Assembly: GCA_001897535.1 (NCBI GenBank) | Contig: MKTC01000007.1 | Coordinates: 62,001-126,000 of the forward strand | Length of the DNA stretch: 64,000 nt | Origin: Bacteroidetes bacterium 37-13 | Lineage (GTDB): Bacteria; Bacteroidota; Bacteroidia; Chitinophagales; LD1 | Direction: 5' to 3' | Shown: piece after piece, positions 45,007 to 53,422 of the stretch | Layout: each line of letters starts with the position of its first letter | Numbering within the stretch: the first letter of the stretch is position 1 | Program-made: the position numbers and the translations under genes | Notes under the pieces: model-generated | Databases searched by the model: none | Seen by the model: only the letters and a program-made list of their open reading frames with translations | Told to the model about the DNA's origin: nothing

Positions 45007-45038
45007 TTTGGCTTTCACAAAAAGCTATTCCAACTTTG
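45007..45038 (+). promoter_or_regulatory. Promoter of mrdA, nearly leaderless
   Basis: TTTG (45007-45010), a 20-base spacer and CAACTTTG (45031-45038) match the consensus with one mismatch. The GTG start lies only 4 bases after the -7 box, so the message would have almost no leader. Confidence 0.6.
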
Positions 45039-45042
45039 CAGG

Positions 45043-46944
45043 GTGAAAGATTTGTTTAAAAATAGGCGTTTATTCTTCCAAATTGCTTTTGTGCTTATTG
45101 CATTGGCTTTTGTGCTGCGCTTGTTTTATGTGCAAGTGGTTGATACAAAATATGTTTCGCTCGCAAGAAATAATGCAATAAAAGCTTTAGATGTTTACCC
45201 AACACGAGGATTCGTTTACGATAGAAACGGAGAATTAATCGTTTACAACGAAGCTATTTACGATTTAATGGTAATTCCGCGCCAAGCTAAGAATGTTGAT
45301 AGCGTTAAGCTCTGTGAGTTACTCGGTATTCCTTTAGAACGCTATACCGAACGTTGGGAAGAATTAAAAGACAAGAAAAAGAATAGAGGATATTCTACCT
45401 ACAAAGCACAAACTTTTTGGAAACAAGTTTCACAAAAAGATTATTCACGCTTACAGGAATTTCTCTACCTTTTTCCTGGATTTTATGGGCAAGTAAGAAC
45501 CATAAGACACTATCCGCACAGAGTAGCAGCAACTATTTTAGGCGATGTAGGCGAGGTGGACGATAAAACTATTGATGCTTCAGAAGGTTACTACAAACCG
45601 GGCGATTACGTTGGCAAAAGTGGTATTGAAAAAGTATATGAAAAGGAGTTAGGAGGAAGGCGTGGAAAACGTTTGGTTTTTGTTGATGTTCACAACCGCG
45701 AACAAGGAAGTTTTGGCGATGGAGAATTTGATACACTGGCAATTTCTGGTAGCAATGTTGAAACTACTTTAAATATTGCTTTGCAAGAATATGGCGAAGC
45801 ACTTATGCGCAATAAAAAAGGAAGTATTGTTGCTATCGAACCTTCTACCGGAGAAATATTAGCCTTAGTTAGCAGTCCGGGTTACGACCCAAATTTGCTT
45901 TGCGGTGCAGTGCGCGGTGAAAATTTTAAGAAGCTCACAAAAGATACTTTGCTGCCGCTTTATTCGCGCCCAACTTTGGCTACTTATCCGCCAGGCTCAA
46001 CATTTAAAACACTTGTGGCACTTATTGCTTTGCAAGAAGGTGTACAAGATGAAAATTATGGATACGTGTGTAGCGGCATGTATTTTTTTGCAGGCTTAGC
46101 ACTTAAATGCTCGCACCATCACCCACCAATAGCAAATGTAATACAAGGGCTTCAGCAATCGTGTAACCCATATTTTTGGCAAACTTTCCGAAATACTATT
46201 GAGAATCCTAACTATAAAAAAATCCAAGATATTTATGGCAAATGGGTGGAATATTGCAATAGCTTTGGATTGGGTGTAAAAACCGGTATAGACCTGCCAA
46301 GTGAAGTTAGGGGGAACATACCTTCGGTAAAATATTTCAATAAACTTTATGGTGAAAAAGGTTGGCGCTCTTCTACCATTATTTCACTTGGAATAGGGCA
46401 GGGGGAAATATTAGTTACACCATTACAAATGGCAAACCTTTATGCAGCCGTTGCCAATAAAGGCTACTGGTTTACACCGCACATTGTAAAAAAAATTACC
46501 AATCCGGTAACCGGAAAAAACGAACTAAAGCCATTTGAAAAACACATCACGAAAATAGCACCAGAGAAATTTACTTATGTAAACGAAGGGCTTTTTTCGG
46601 TGGTGGAAGCAGGAACTGCGCGCAGTGCAAGAATTGAAGGAATTACCATGTGCGGCAAAACAGGAACAGCACAAAATCCACATGGAGACGACCACAGTAT
46701 GTTTGCAGGCTATGCACCGAAAGATAATCCTAAAATTGCCATTGCTGTGATTGTAGAAAATGGAGGATTTGGTTCCACTTATGCCGCTCCAATTGCAAGT
46801 TTAATGGTGGAAAAATATTTGAATGATACAATTCAAACTAAGCGCCTTCCAATAGAGAAAAGAATTATGGAAGCTAATTTGCTTCGCAAGTATGGCATTG
46901 TAGATACAGCTTCTGCTTCAAATACTTTTTTTGCTAAAGACTAA
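45043..46944 (+). CDS. mrdA: Penicillin-binding protein 2 (peptidoglycan transpeptidase)
   Basis: A 633-residue class B penicillin-binding protein that cross-links peptidoglycan during cell elongation. One transmembrane helix lies at residues 10-30. The pedestal domain follows with PTRGFVYDRNGELI, and the transpeptidase domain carries Ser319-T-F-K322 (PPGSTFKT), SCN in QQSCNPYF and KTG in GKTGTAQNP. Fusion to other functions is absent. The usual partners mreC, mreD and rodA are not adjacent; instead recO follows with a one-base overlap. Translation begins at a GTG directly after the promoter. The family also includes division PBP3, but the layout and sequence favour PBP2. Confidence 0.92.
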   Translation: MKDLFKNRRLFFQIAFVLIALAFVLRLFYVQVVDTKYVSLARNNAIKALDVYPTRGFVYDRNGELIVYNEAIYDLMVIPRQAKNVDSVKLCELLGIPLERYTERWEELKDKKKNRGYSTYKAQTFWKQVSQKDYSRLQEFLYLFPGFYGQVRTIRHYPHRVAATILGDVGEVDDKTIDASEGYYKPGDYVGKSGIEKVYEKELGGRRGKRLVFVDVHNREQGSFGDGEFDTLAISGSNVETTLNIALQEYGEALMRNKKGSIVAIEPSTGEILALVSSPGYDPNLLCGAVRGENFKKLTKDTLLPLYSRPTLATYPPGSTFKTLVALIALQEGVQDENYGYVCSGMYFFAGLALKCSHHHPPIANVIQGLQQSCNPYFWQTFRNTIENPNYKKIQDIYGKWVEYCNSFGLGVKTGIDLPSEVRGNIPSVKYFNKLYGEKGWRSSTIISLGIGQGEILVTPLQMANLYAAVANKGYWFTPHIVKKITNPVTGKNELKPFEKHITKIAPEKFTYVNEGLFSVVEAGTARSARIEGITMCGKTGTAQNPHGDDHSMFAGYAPKDNPKIAIAVIVENGGFGSTYAAPIASLMVEKYLNDTIQTKRLPIEKRIMEANLLRKYGIVDTASASNTFFAKD

Positions 46945-47669
46945 TGAATATAAGTTGCCGCGCAATAGTTCTTCACACCACTAAATATGCAGAAAGCAGC
47001 ATAGTTGCCAAACTGTTTACTGAGCAACTGGGCGTTGTAACATACATGATAAACGGTGTTCGAAGCAGTAGGAGTAAAAATAGAGCTGCATACTTTCAAC
47101 CGGCAACTATTTTAGAAATTCAAGCTACACAGCGTGAAAACAAAACGTTGCAACGGCTCACTGATTTTAAACTCTTTTATACTTACGAAAATATCCCTTT
47201 TGAGATAAGAAAAATGGCTGTTGCACAGCTAATTATTGAAACACTCAATCGTTCGGTTACATCGCAGGATTTTAGTCCTGAATTATTTGAGTTTTCAATA
47301 AGTAGTTTCTTGCATATTGATAAAGCAGTATCGCTAAATCCGGATTTTCATTTAATTTATCTACTAAAATTATCTGCCATTCTTGGTTTTAAACCAAACG
47401 GAAATTGCAGTGCCGAAACACCAACTTTTAATTTGCTTGAAGGTTGTTTTGTTGCAGGAAATTTTCTGAGTAATGATTGTATCAATTCTCCATATAGCAA
47501 TTTTATTTCATCACTAAACGAGTTAGATATAACTTCTATAGAAACAGTTTTACCAAATGGAAAAGCACGAAATGTTGTGTTGCAGTACTTGCTCAATTAT
47601 TTCCGTATTCACGTGCCGGAGTTTGGTGTTTTAAAATCTCCGGAAGTTTTAAAATCTGTGTTTGAGTAA
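46944..47669 (+). CDS. recO: DNA repair protein RecO
   Basis: A 241-residue protein starting with an OB-fold (CRAIVLHTTKYAESSIVAKLFTEQLGVVTYMINGVR), as in RecO, followed by a helical domain. RecO helps RecR load RecA onto SSB-covered single strands in gap repair. The typical C-terminal Cys4 zinc site is not complete here, as in many Bacteroidota copies. The stop of mrdA and the ATG share a base (TAATG), so the two are translated together. It converges with the membrane protein gene at 47681. Confidence 0.88.
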   Translation: MNISCRAIVLHTTKYAESSIVAKLFTEQLGVVTYMINGVRSSRSKNRAAYFQPATILEIQATQRENKTLQRLTDFKLFYTYENIPFEIRKMAVAQLIIETLNRSVTSQDFSPELFEFSISSFLHIDKAVSLNPDFHLIYLLKLSAILGFKPNGNCSAETPTFNLLEGCFVAGNFLSNDCINSPYSNFISSLNELDITSIETVLPNGKARNVVLQYLLNYFRIHVPEFGVLKSPEVLKSVFE

Positions 47670-47680
47670 AAAATAGTTGC

Positions 47681-49573
47681 TTACTTCAAAATACAAAATG
47701 AACCATTTATTTTTTGGGAAGTAATGCAGGTGCTAATATTTACGCCTTTAGGAGTATCAATTCCATCTTGCAAATACAAGTATTTAATATTGTGTTCATT
47801 GATGAAACTAATTAAGCCTTCGCCTTCTATAACGCTTTTATTTACAGGAAAAATATGCTTGTAATATAAGGTGTCTGATGGTCTTATTTGCTCTTTTATT
47901 TTGAAGTACAATTCAGGATTTCCAATTGAAAATATAACGTCTTTATTGGTGTATTGAGCCAAAAGCATTAAGTTATTGCGGAGCTGCCAACACCAACCAA
48001 ACGAAATTGAAGAATAGGAAGTTTCATTTAGTAAGACTAAAATAGGCGTTGGATTTTTATCTAATCTGTTTGCTATTTGCACAAAAACATCATTACTTCC
48101 ATGAGTATCATTCACAGATTTTTTTCTAATAGTTTCATTTATATTGTAACCAACAACCAATAGAAAAATAAACAAGGAAATGTATTTTGTAATTGCTGAA
48201 AGTGATTTATCAGATAGTAAAACTGTTAATCCAATAAAGGCAGCTAAGTTCAATACAATGAATGGATTAGATAAGAATTGAGTGGCGTTCTGAACTTCGT
48301 ATAAGAAAGCAGTTGTACTCGCTCCGGAAACAATAATACAGCAGAAAAGAAGCGCTAGATTTCTATGTTTTTTTACAAAGAAAAAAATAGGAATAATAAA
48401 GGGTAAATAGAAAACTAAAACTCTTAATAAATAATATGCTAAGGTTATTGTGAACAGTTTTAAATCTCTAATACCGAGATTTCCGCTTATTAGTTTTGTC
48501 CAATTGGTGCTGCTATTAAGAACTTCGTTGGAGTATTCTGTTTTATGAATTTGGTAAAAGAGCATAATGAATATTGCTGCGTATAATGCAGCAAAGAGGG
48601 CAGCTTTATGGTAAGCTGTTATTCTCCTTTCTATGATAATAGATAGAATTAGGTATAAAAAGATGCCTCCAATTAAACCTGGTAAAAAACTGATTGAAAA
48701 AATAGGTATGATTGCCAGTACTATGATTCCAATTTTTTTGTAGCCGGATAGGAGTAAAGTAGAAGCAAATAAAAGAAACACATATACAGCACAAAGTTTC
48801 TGACCAAATAGGCTTAAAATGCCATTATCAGCTTGGTAATCGTGATTTAGAATTTCAGTATTGTTATACACTTTAAAATAAATAGCGCTAACAAAAACAC
48901 CCGCAATTATTAGTAAGCATTTGAAGATAAAATGAGCACGTATTTTATTTACTAAGGCAAACAATCCGATTGAAAATATAGATACAAAAAGCGGTATTAC
49001 AATTAAGAAATAACTACAAATAGACGATACTTTAAAAAGTTCAGAACATAGCGCTGTGAGCCAAAGTTCTGCATAGTGATATGGAATTAGTGATACTGTA
49101 TTGCTGTAATAAACAGTATCTACAAATGTTGATTCAACTCCGAATAGTTTTAATGAATTTGCAGCATCTGCGTAGTAATAACTATCTGCATAAATATCTT
49201 TAAAAGAATTATTGGAAAAATCGAAATAAAAGGCGGCTTGAAAAAGAAATATTGGAAGAAAAATTGCAATAGATAGTAGTAGTTCACCCTTAATGCCGGC
49301 ATATTCAAAATTGAATTGTCTAATTTTTTTGCGATAGAAATAGAGAAGGAAGATAATTGCAGGAAGAAGTCCAATATTGATGGTTAAAAATTTAGATTTA
49401 GCGATGGAGTAAACAAGAATCCAAGCTATAATGCCTACAATGTAATTTGAAAAAAGCTTTAGTTCTTTTACTGCGTTTATTTCAAAGAAACTTAAGATTA
49501 TTTTCCCCGAAAAGTAGATGAGTATTAGCGAAGAAAGTGCATAAAGCATTATTGTGAGCATTTGTAATACCAT
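47681..49573 (-). CDS. Large integral membrane protein, possibly GT-C glycosyltransferase-like
   Basis: I do not recognise a named family. The 630-residue protein has a dozen or so hydrophobic segments and a short soluble C-terminal region. The first large loop (around residues 120-165) contains acidic residues in DIYADSYYYADAANSLKLFG, and later YYSNTVSLIPYHYAELWL. Such an acidic first loop in a polytopic protein resembles GT-C glycosyltransferases, which use lipid-linked sugars. That similarity is loose. The protein stands alone between recO and the zinc-ribbon gene. Polymerase or flippase roles are also possible. Confidence 0.6.
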   Translation of the reverse strand: MVLQMLTIMLYALSSLILIYFSGKIILSFFEINAVKELKLFSNYIVGIIAWILVYSIAKSKFLTINIGLLPAIIFLLYFYRKKIRQFNFEYAGIKGELLLSIAIFLPIFLFQAAFYFDFSNNSFKDIYADSYYYADAANSLKLFGVESTFVDTVYYSNTVSLIPYHYAELWLTALCSELFKVSSICSYFLIVIPLFVSIFSIGLFALVNKIRAHFIFKCLLIIAGVFVSAIYFKVYNNTEILNHDYQADNGILSLFGQKLCAVYVFLLFASTLLLSGYKKIGIIVLAIIPIFSISFLPGLIGGIFLYLILSIIIERRITAYHKAALFAALYAAIFIMLFYQIHKTEYSNEVLNSSTNWTKLISGNLGIRDLKLFTITLAYYLLRVLVFYLPFIIPIFFFVKKHRNLALLFCCIIVSGASTTAFLYEVQNATQFLSNPFIVLNLAAFIGLTVLLSDKSLSAITKYISLFIFLLVVGYNINETIRKKSVNDTHGSNDVFVQIANRLDKNPTPILVLLNETSYSSISFGWCWQLRNNLMLLAQYTNKDVIFSIGNPELYFKIKEQIRPSDTLYYKHIFPVNKSVIEGEGLISFINEHNIKYLYLQDGIDTPKGVNISTCITSQKINGSFCILK

Positions 49574-49717
49574 AGCTTTCTTGTTAAATATCTTCTATTG
49601 AATGGTGCGATAGTGTTTGCGCAAGCGAGTAAAACAGCAGATAAACGGTGGATTTTTATTTATGTGTGAAGGTAAATTTGTTGAAGCTATGTTAGGGATT
49701 TATTTAGTAAAAGGCAT

Positions 49718-49753
49718 AAAAAAAGGCAGAAACATTGCTGTGTCTGCCTTTTT
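49718..49753 (-). terminator. Terminator of the recN-nif3-zinc ribbon operon
   Basis: On the minus strand GGCAGA and TCTGCC arms (within 49720-49730 and 49743-49753) form an 11-bp stem including flanking A/T pairs, followed by a T run. It is about 20 bases past the stop at 49775. Confidence 0.8.
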
Positions 49754-49774
49754 AGAAAGTTCTGTTGTTATTTT

Positions 49775-50530
49775 TTATTCAGCATCTTTGCTGGTGAAAT
49801 CAATTAAAATTCTACCGCAATGTTCGCAAGTGATAATGCTTTTGCGCTGGCGAATTTCAGCTTGGCGCTGTGAAGGCACTTTGGTGTAGCAGCCACCACA
49901 AGAGTTTCTTAAAACACTCACAACTGCTAAACCGTTTTGGTAAGCTTTGCGAATTCTATTGTAGCCTTTAAGTAAACGCTCATCTACTTTTTTAGCAACC
50001 TTTTCAGATTTTGCAAGTAATTCTTGCTCTTCTTTTTCGGTTTCTTCTACAATTTTATCAAGTTCTTTCTTTTTAGCCTTTAATTCTTTTTCGTAGGCCT
50101 TTATCTGTTTTTCAGTTTCAGCAAGTATTTCTTTTTTAGCATCAATTCTTGCATTGCCCTCAGCAATTTTTTTGTCGCTCAATTGAATTTCAAGCTTTTG
50201 CAATTCAATTTCCTTGCCAAGTGCTTCAAACTCACGGTTGTTTTTAACGTTATCTTGCTGCTTTTCGTAGCGAATGATAAGTTCCTTAGCTAAAGTTTTA
50301 GTGCTTTTGCGGTTGGTAACTTCTTGGTCAAACTCAGCAATTTCATCATTGATATTGCTCACACGTTTGTTTAAACCTTCAATTTCATCTTCTAAATCGT
50401 GTACTTCTTCAGGAAGTTCGCCTTTTAGAATTTTAATTTTATCAACTTGAGTATCAATTTGTTGTAGCTCCCACAATTGCATTAAGCGATCTTCTACAGG
50501 AACTTCTTTTACAGCGGTTGTCTTTGCCAT
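49775..50530 (-). CDS. C4-type zinc-ribbon, coiled-coil protein
   Basis: A 251-residue protein. Residues about 30-190 form a long coiled coil rich in Lys, Glu and Gln. The C-terminus has a zinc ribbon with Cys211/Cys214 (CGGC) and Cys235/Cys238 (CEHC). This is the CT398/FlgN-like zinc-ribbon family found next to nif3-type genes in many bacteria. It has been linked to flagellar or secretion processes in some pathogens, but the general function is unknown. It starts 5 bases after the nif3-like gene. The conserved pairing is the main clue to its role. Confidence 0.88.
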   Translation of the reverse strand: MAKTTAVKEVPVEDRLMQLWELQQIDTQVDKIKILKGELPEEVHDLEDEIEGLNKRVSNINDEIAEFDQEVTNRKSTKTLAKELIIRYEKQQDNVKNNREFEALGKEIELQKLEIQLSDKKIAEGNARIDAKKEILAETEKQIKAYEKELKAKKKELDKIVEETEKEEQELLAKSEKVAKKVDERLLKGYNRIRKAYQNGLAVVSVLRNSCGGCYTKVPSQRQAEIRQRKSIITCEHCGRILIDFTSKDAE

Positions 50531-50535
50531 ATTGT

Positions 50536-51630
50536 TTAAAAATATTTTACCGGATTGGTGTTAATTCGGCTTAAATGGAGCGCGAATGTAGGAAATTTTT
50601 CATTTAAAAATGCAAACAATAAATCTTTTGTGAATTGTTCGCTTTCATAATGCCCAATATCGGCTATCACAATTTTGTTTTCGGCATCAAAAAATTCATG
50701 GTATTTAAAGTCCCCAGTTACATAAAAATCTGCACCTGAGGCTATTGCTGCGCTTAACAAAAAGCTGCCTGAACCTCCGCAAAGTGCAACTTTGGTTACT
50801 TGTTTATTTAACAAATTTGTGTGGCGCACACACTGTACAAGCATTTTTTCTTTTAACAATTTCAAAAACTTATTTTCCGACATTGGCTTAGGCAAAATTC
50901 CCACCATTCCGCTGCCAATTTGCTGCAACGTATTATTTAAAGGGTAAATATCATAAGCTACTTCTTCGTATGGATGCGCGCTAAGCAATGCCTGAATAAC
51001 TTTGTGTTCTAAATATGCAGGAAAAATAGTTTCAAAACGAGTTTCGTTTACTTGTTCTTTCACACCTTTTTGCCCGATTGCAGGATTCGTATTTTCATTT
51101 CCTTTAAAAGTTCCAATTCCTTCTACCGAAAATCCGGTTTCGCTGTAGTTGCCAATATTTCCTGCTCCGGCAGCAAAAACTGCTTGTGCCACTTGCTCAA
51201 AATTTTTAGTAGGAATAAAGGTTACAAGTTTGCGCAATAGCGCATTTTTGGGTGAAAGAATTTTACAATTTTGCAATCCTAAACGTTTGCAAATTTCAGC
51301 GTTTACGCCATGTTGAACATTGTCTAAATTGGTGTGTATGGCGTAAATGGCAATGTTATTTTGAATTGCTTTAATTATTACGCGCTCCACATAATTTTTA
51401 CCTGTAATTTTTTTTAATCCTGAAAACACAATTGGGTGATGCGCCACAATAAGATTTGCATGGATTGCAATGGCTTCATCTACCACTTCTTCAGTGCAAT
51501 CGAGTGTTACAAGCGCAGCAGAAATTTCCATTTGTGGGTTGCCGGTAAGTAGTCCACAGTTGTCGTAGTTTTCTTGTAAAGCAAGTGGGGCAATTGTTTC
51601 AAGGTAAGTGGTTATTTCAGAAAGTTTCAT
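50536..51630 (-). CDS. Nif3-like dinuclear metal centre protein (NIF3/YqfO family)
   Basis: The 364-residue protein has both halves of the Nif3 fold: an N-terminal metal-ligand motif at LIVAHHPIVFSGLKKI (His64, His65) and a C-terminal one at IADIGHYESEQF. Between them lies the extra YqfO-type insert (about residues 130-230), which forms a trimerising domain. These proteins form a hexamer with two metal ions per subunit. They are often mislabelled GTP cyclohydrolase type 2; the true substrate is not established. It overlaps neither neighbour but is within 5 bases of each, placing it in the recN operon. Confidence 0.9.
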   Translation of the reverse strand: MKLSEITTYLETIAPLALQENYDNCGLLTGNPQMEISAALVTLDCTEEVVDEAIAIHANLIVAHHPIVFSGLKKITGKNYVERVIIKAIQNNIAIYAIHTNLDNVQHGVNAEICKRLGLQNCKILSPKNALLRKLVTFIPTKNFEQVAQAVFAAGAGNIGNYSETGFSVEGIGTFKGNENTNPAIGQKGVKEQVNETRFETIFPAYLEHKVIQALLSAHPYEEVAYDIYPLNNTLQQIGSGMVGILPKPMSENKFLKLLKEKMLVQCVRHTNLLNKQVTKVALCGGSGSFLLSAAIASGADFYVTGDFKYHEFFDAENKIVIADIGHYESEQFTKDLLFAFLNEKFPTFALHLSRINTNPVKYF

Positions 51631-51632
51631 TC

Positions 51633-53297
51633 TTAGTAATTTTGGATTAACTCTTTTGCAGTGGCAAGCGCTGCCGCAGTAATATTTTCGCCACTCAGCA
51701 TTTTGGCTACTTCTGTTAAGCGCTCTTCGTTGTTTAGCAATTTAATTCTAGTGCGGGTTTGGTTGTTTTTCACCTCTTTGTAAATGTAGAAATGCTGTTT
51801 TCCGGCTGTGGCAATCTGTGGCAAATGTGTAATGCAAATTATTTGATGTTGCGCGCTAATTTGCTTCATTAGTTCACCAACTCTTTTAGCTACTTCGCCT
51901 GAAATGCCAGTGTCTATTTCGTCAAAAATCATGGTGGGTAAAGTTTCTGCTTCTGCCAAAACGGTTTTTATGCAAAGCATTAAACGCGAAAGTTCTCCTC
52001 CCGAAGCTACATTTTTTAATCCTTGTGCAGGAATGCCTTTATTGGCAGAAAAAAGCATTTGCACATCAGTAAAACCTGTATCATTCAATTCGCTGTTTTT
52101 TGTGGTATTTATTTCGACTTCAAAAGTTGCATTTGGCATTCCAACTTTTTGTAGCAATGTAGTTACCTGTTTTGAAAATAGCGGTGCGGCTTTTGTTCGT
52201 TTGCTATGCAAAGTTTCAGCTTGTTTTATCAGTTGAATTTTATTTGTTTCAATACTTTTTTGGAGCGCTGAAATTTCATTTTCAAGACTAATATTTTGTG
52301 TTGTTTTTGTTTGTAGTTGCGTTTCAATTTCCAATAGCTCTTCAACTTGCTCCACATGGTGTTTTTTACAAAGCCGATGAAGCAAAAGCAGCCTTTCATT
52401 TACTTCTGCCAAGCGTTCCGGCTGAATTGAAATATCATCGCTAAGATTATCCAATTCTCGAAACACATCTTTTAGCTCAACCGCAACACTTTCCAATCTC
52501 GTTTTTGTTTCGGCAATTTGCTTGTTGTACTGCGCTGTTTGCTTTAATTCTGCTAAGCAATCGTTGAGCAAACTTTGCACCGAAAATTCTTGCTCATCTA
52601 AAACATTCAACACTTTTTGAATGGAAAGTTTTATGCTTTCGGCATTGCTTAATGTGCTTTGTTCTTCTTCTAAAATTGTTTGCTCTCCGGCTTCGAGTTT
52701 CGCTTCGTTTAGTTCGTTTAGTTGAAATGATATAAAATCGTTTTCGGCTGCGGCTTGCTGTTGTTTTGCTTGCAAATCTTCAAGCGCAGCAATACTTTTT
52801 TTATAGGTTGCAAAAAGCTCGCTGTATTCAGCCGCTAACTTTTTATTTTGAGCAATAGCATCAATGGCTTCCATTTGAAAACCGCTTTCGGTAAGCGAAA
52901 GAGTTTCGTGTTGTGAATGTAGGTTTACTAAGTGTTCACCAATGCTTTTAAGCAACTGAAGTGTAACAGGAGTGTCGTTTACAAAGGCTCTGCTTTTGCC
53001 TGCCGAAGTAATTTCTCTACGTAAAATGGTTTCGGAATCGGAGTCTAATTCATTTTGTTTTAAAATTTTTTCCAAAGCTTTAGACGGCTTGCCGAAAATA
53101 GCTTCAATTACACATTTTTGCTGCTGGTTAAAAAGTGATTTTATGTCGGCTCTTTCGCCCAAAACCAGCGATAATGCACCCAAAATAATTGATTTTCCTG
53201 CACCGGTTTCGCCCGTCATGGTATTTAATCCACTGCCGAAATTTATTTCGAGTTCATCAATAATGGCATAATTCTGAATGGATAAACTTTTAAGCAT
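51633..53297 (-). CDS. recN: DNA repair protein RecN
   Basis: A 554-residue SMC-like ATPase used in double-strand break repair. The Walker A motif is GETGAGKSII with Lys35, the signature is ASGGELSRLMLCIK, and the Walker B is TMIFDEIDTGISGEVA. Between them lies a long coiled coil from about residue 150 to 370. RecN acts in the cytoplasm on DNA ends. It is the first gene of a minus-strand operon with the nif3-like and zinc-ribbon genes, which is a recurring Bacteroidota arrangement. Length is normal. Confidence 0.93.
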   Translation of the reverse strand: MLKSLSIQNYAIIDELEINFGSGLNTMTGETGAGKSIILGALSLVLGERADIKSLFNQQQKCVIEAIFGKPSKALEKILKQNELDSDSETILRREITSAGKSRAFVNDTPVTLQLLKSIGEHLVNLHSQHETLSLTESGFQMEAIDAIAQNKKLAAEYSELFATYKKSIAALEDLQAKQQQAAAENDFISFQLNELNEAKLEAGEQTILEEEQSTLSNAESIKLSIQKVLNVLDEQEFSVQSLLNDCLAELKQTAQYNKQIAETKTRLESVAVELKDVFRELDNLSDDISIQPERLAEVNERLLLLHRLCKKHHVEQVEELLEIETQLQTKTTQNISLENEISALQKSIETNKIQLIKQAETLHSKRTKAAPLFSKQVTTLLQKVGMPNATFEVEINTTKNSELNDTGFTDVQMLFSANKGIPAQGLKNVASGGELSRLMLCIKTVLAEAETLPTMIFDEIDTGISGEVAKRVGELMKQISAQHQIICITHLPQIATAGKQHFYIYKEVKNNQTRTRIKLLNNEERLTEVAKMLSGENITAAALATAKELIQNY

Positions 53298-53422
53298 AGT
53301 TTAAGTTAGCAGGCAAAAGAAGCAAAAGAAAGTGATTGCAATTAGCTATAAATTGAAAAAATATTCAAAACCTATTACAAACAACCAAAACAAATTCTTT
53401 TTTAGCCGACTATTTTAATTGC

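Noticed and set aside
49617-49889. 90-residue plus-strand frame near the zinc-ribbon gene
   Set aside because: It spans the terminator and the antisense of the zinc-ribbon coding region, and its sequence matches nothing.
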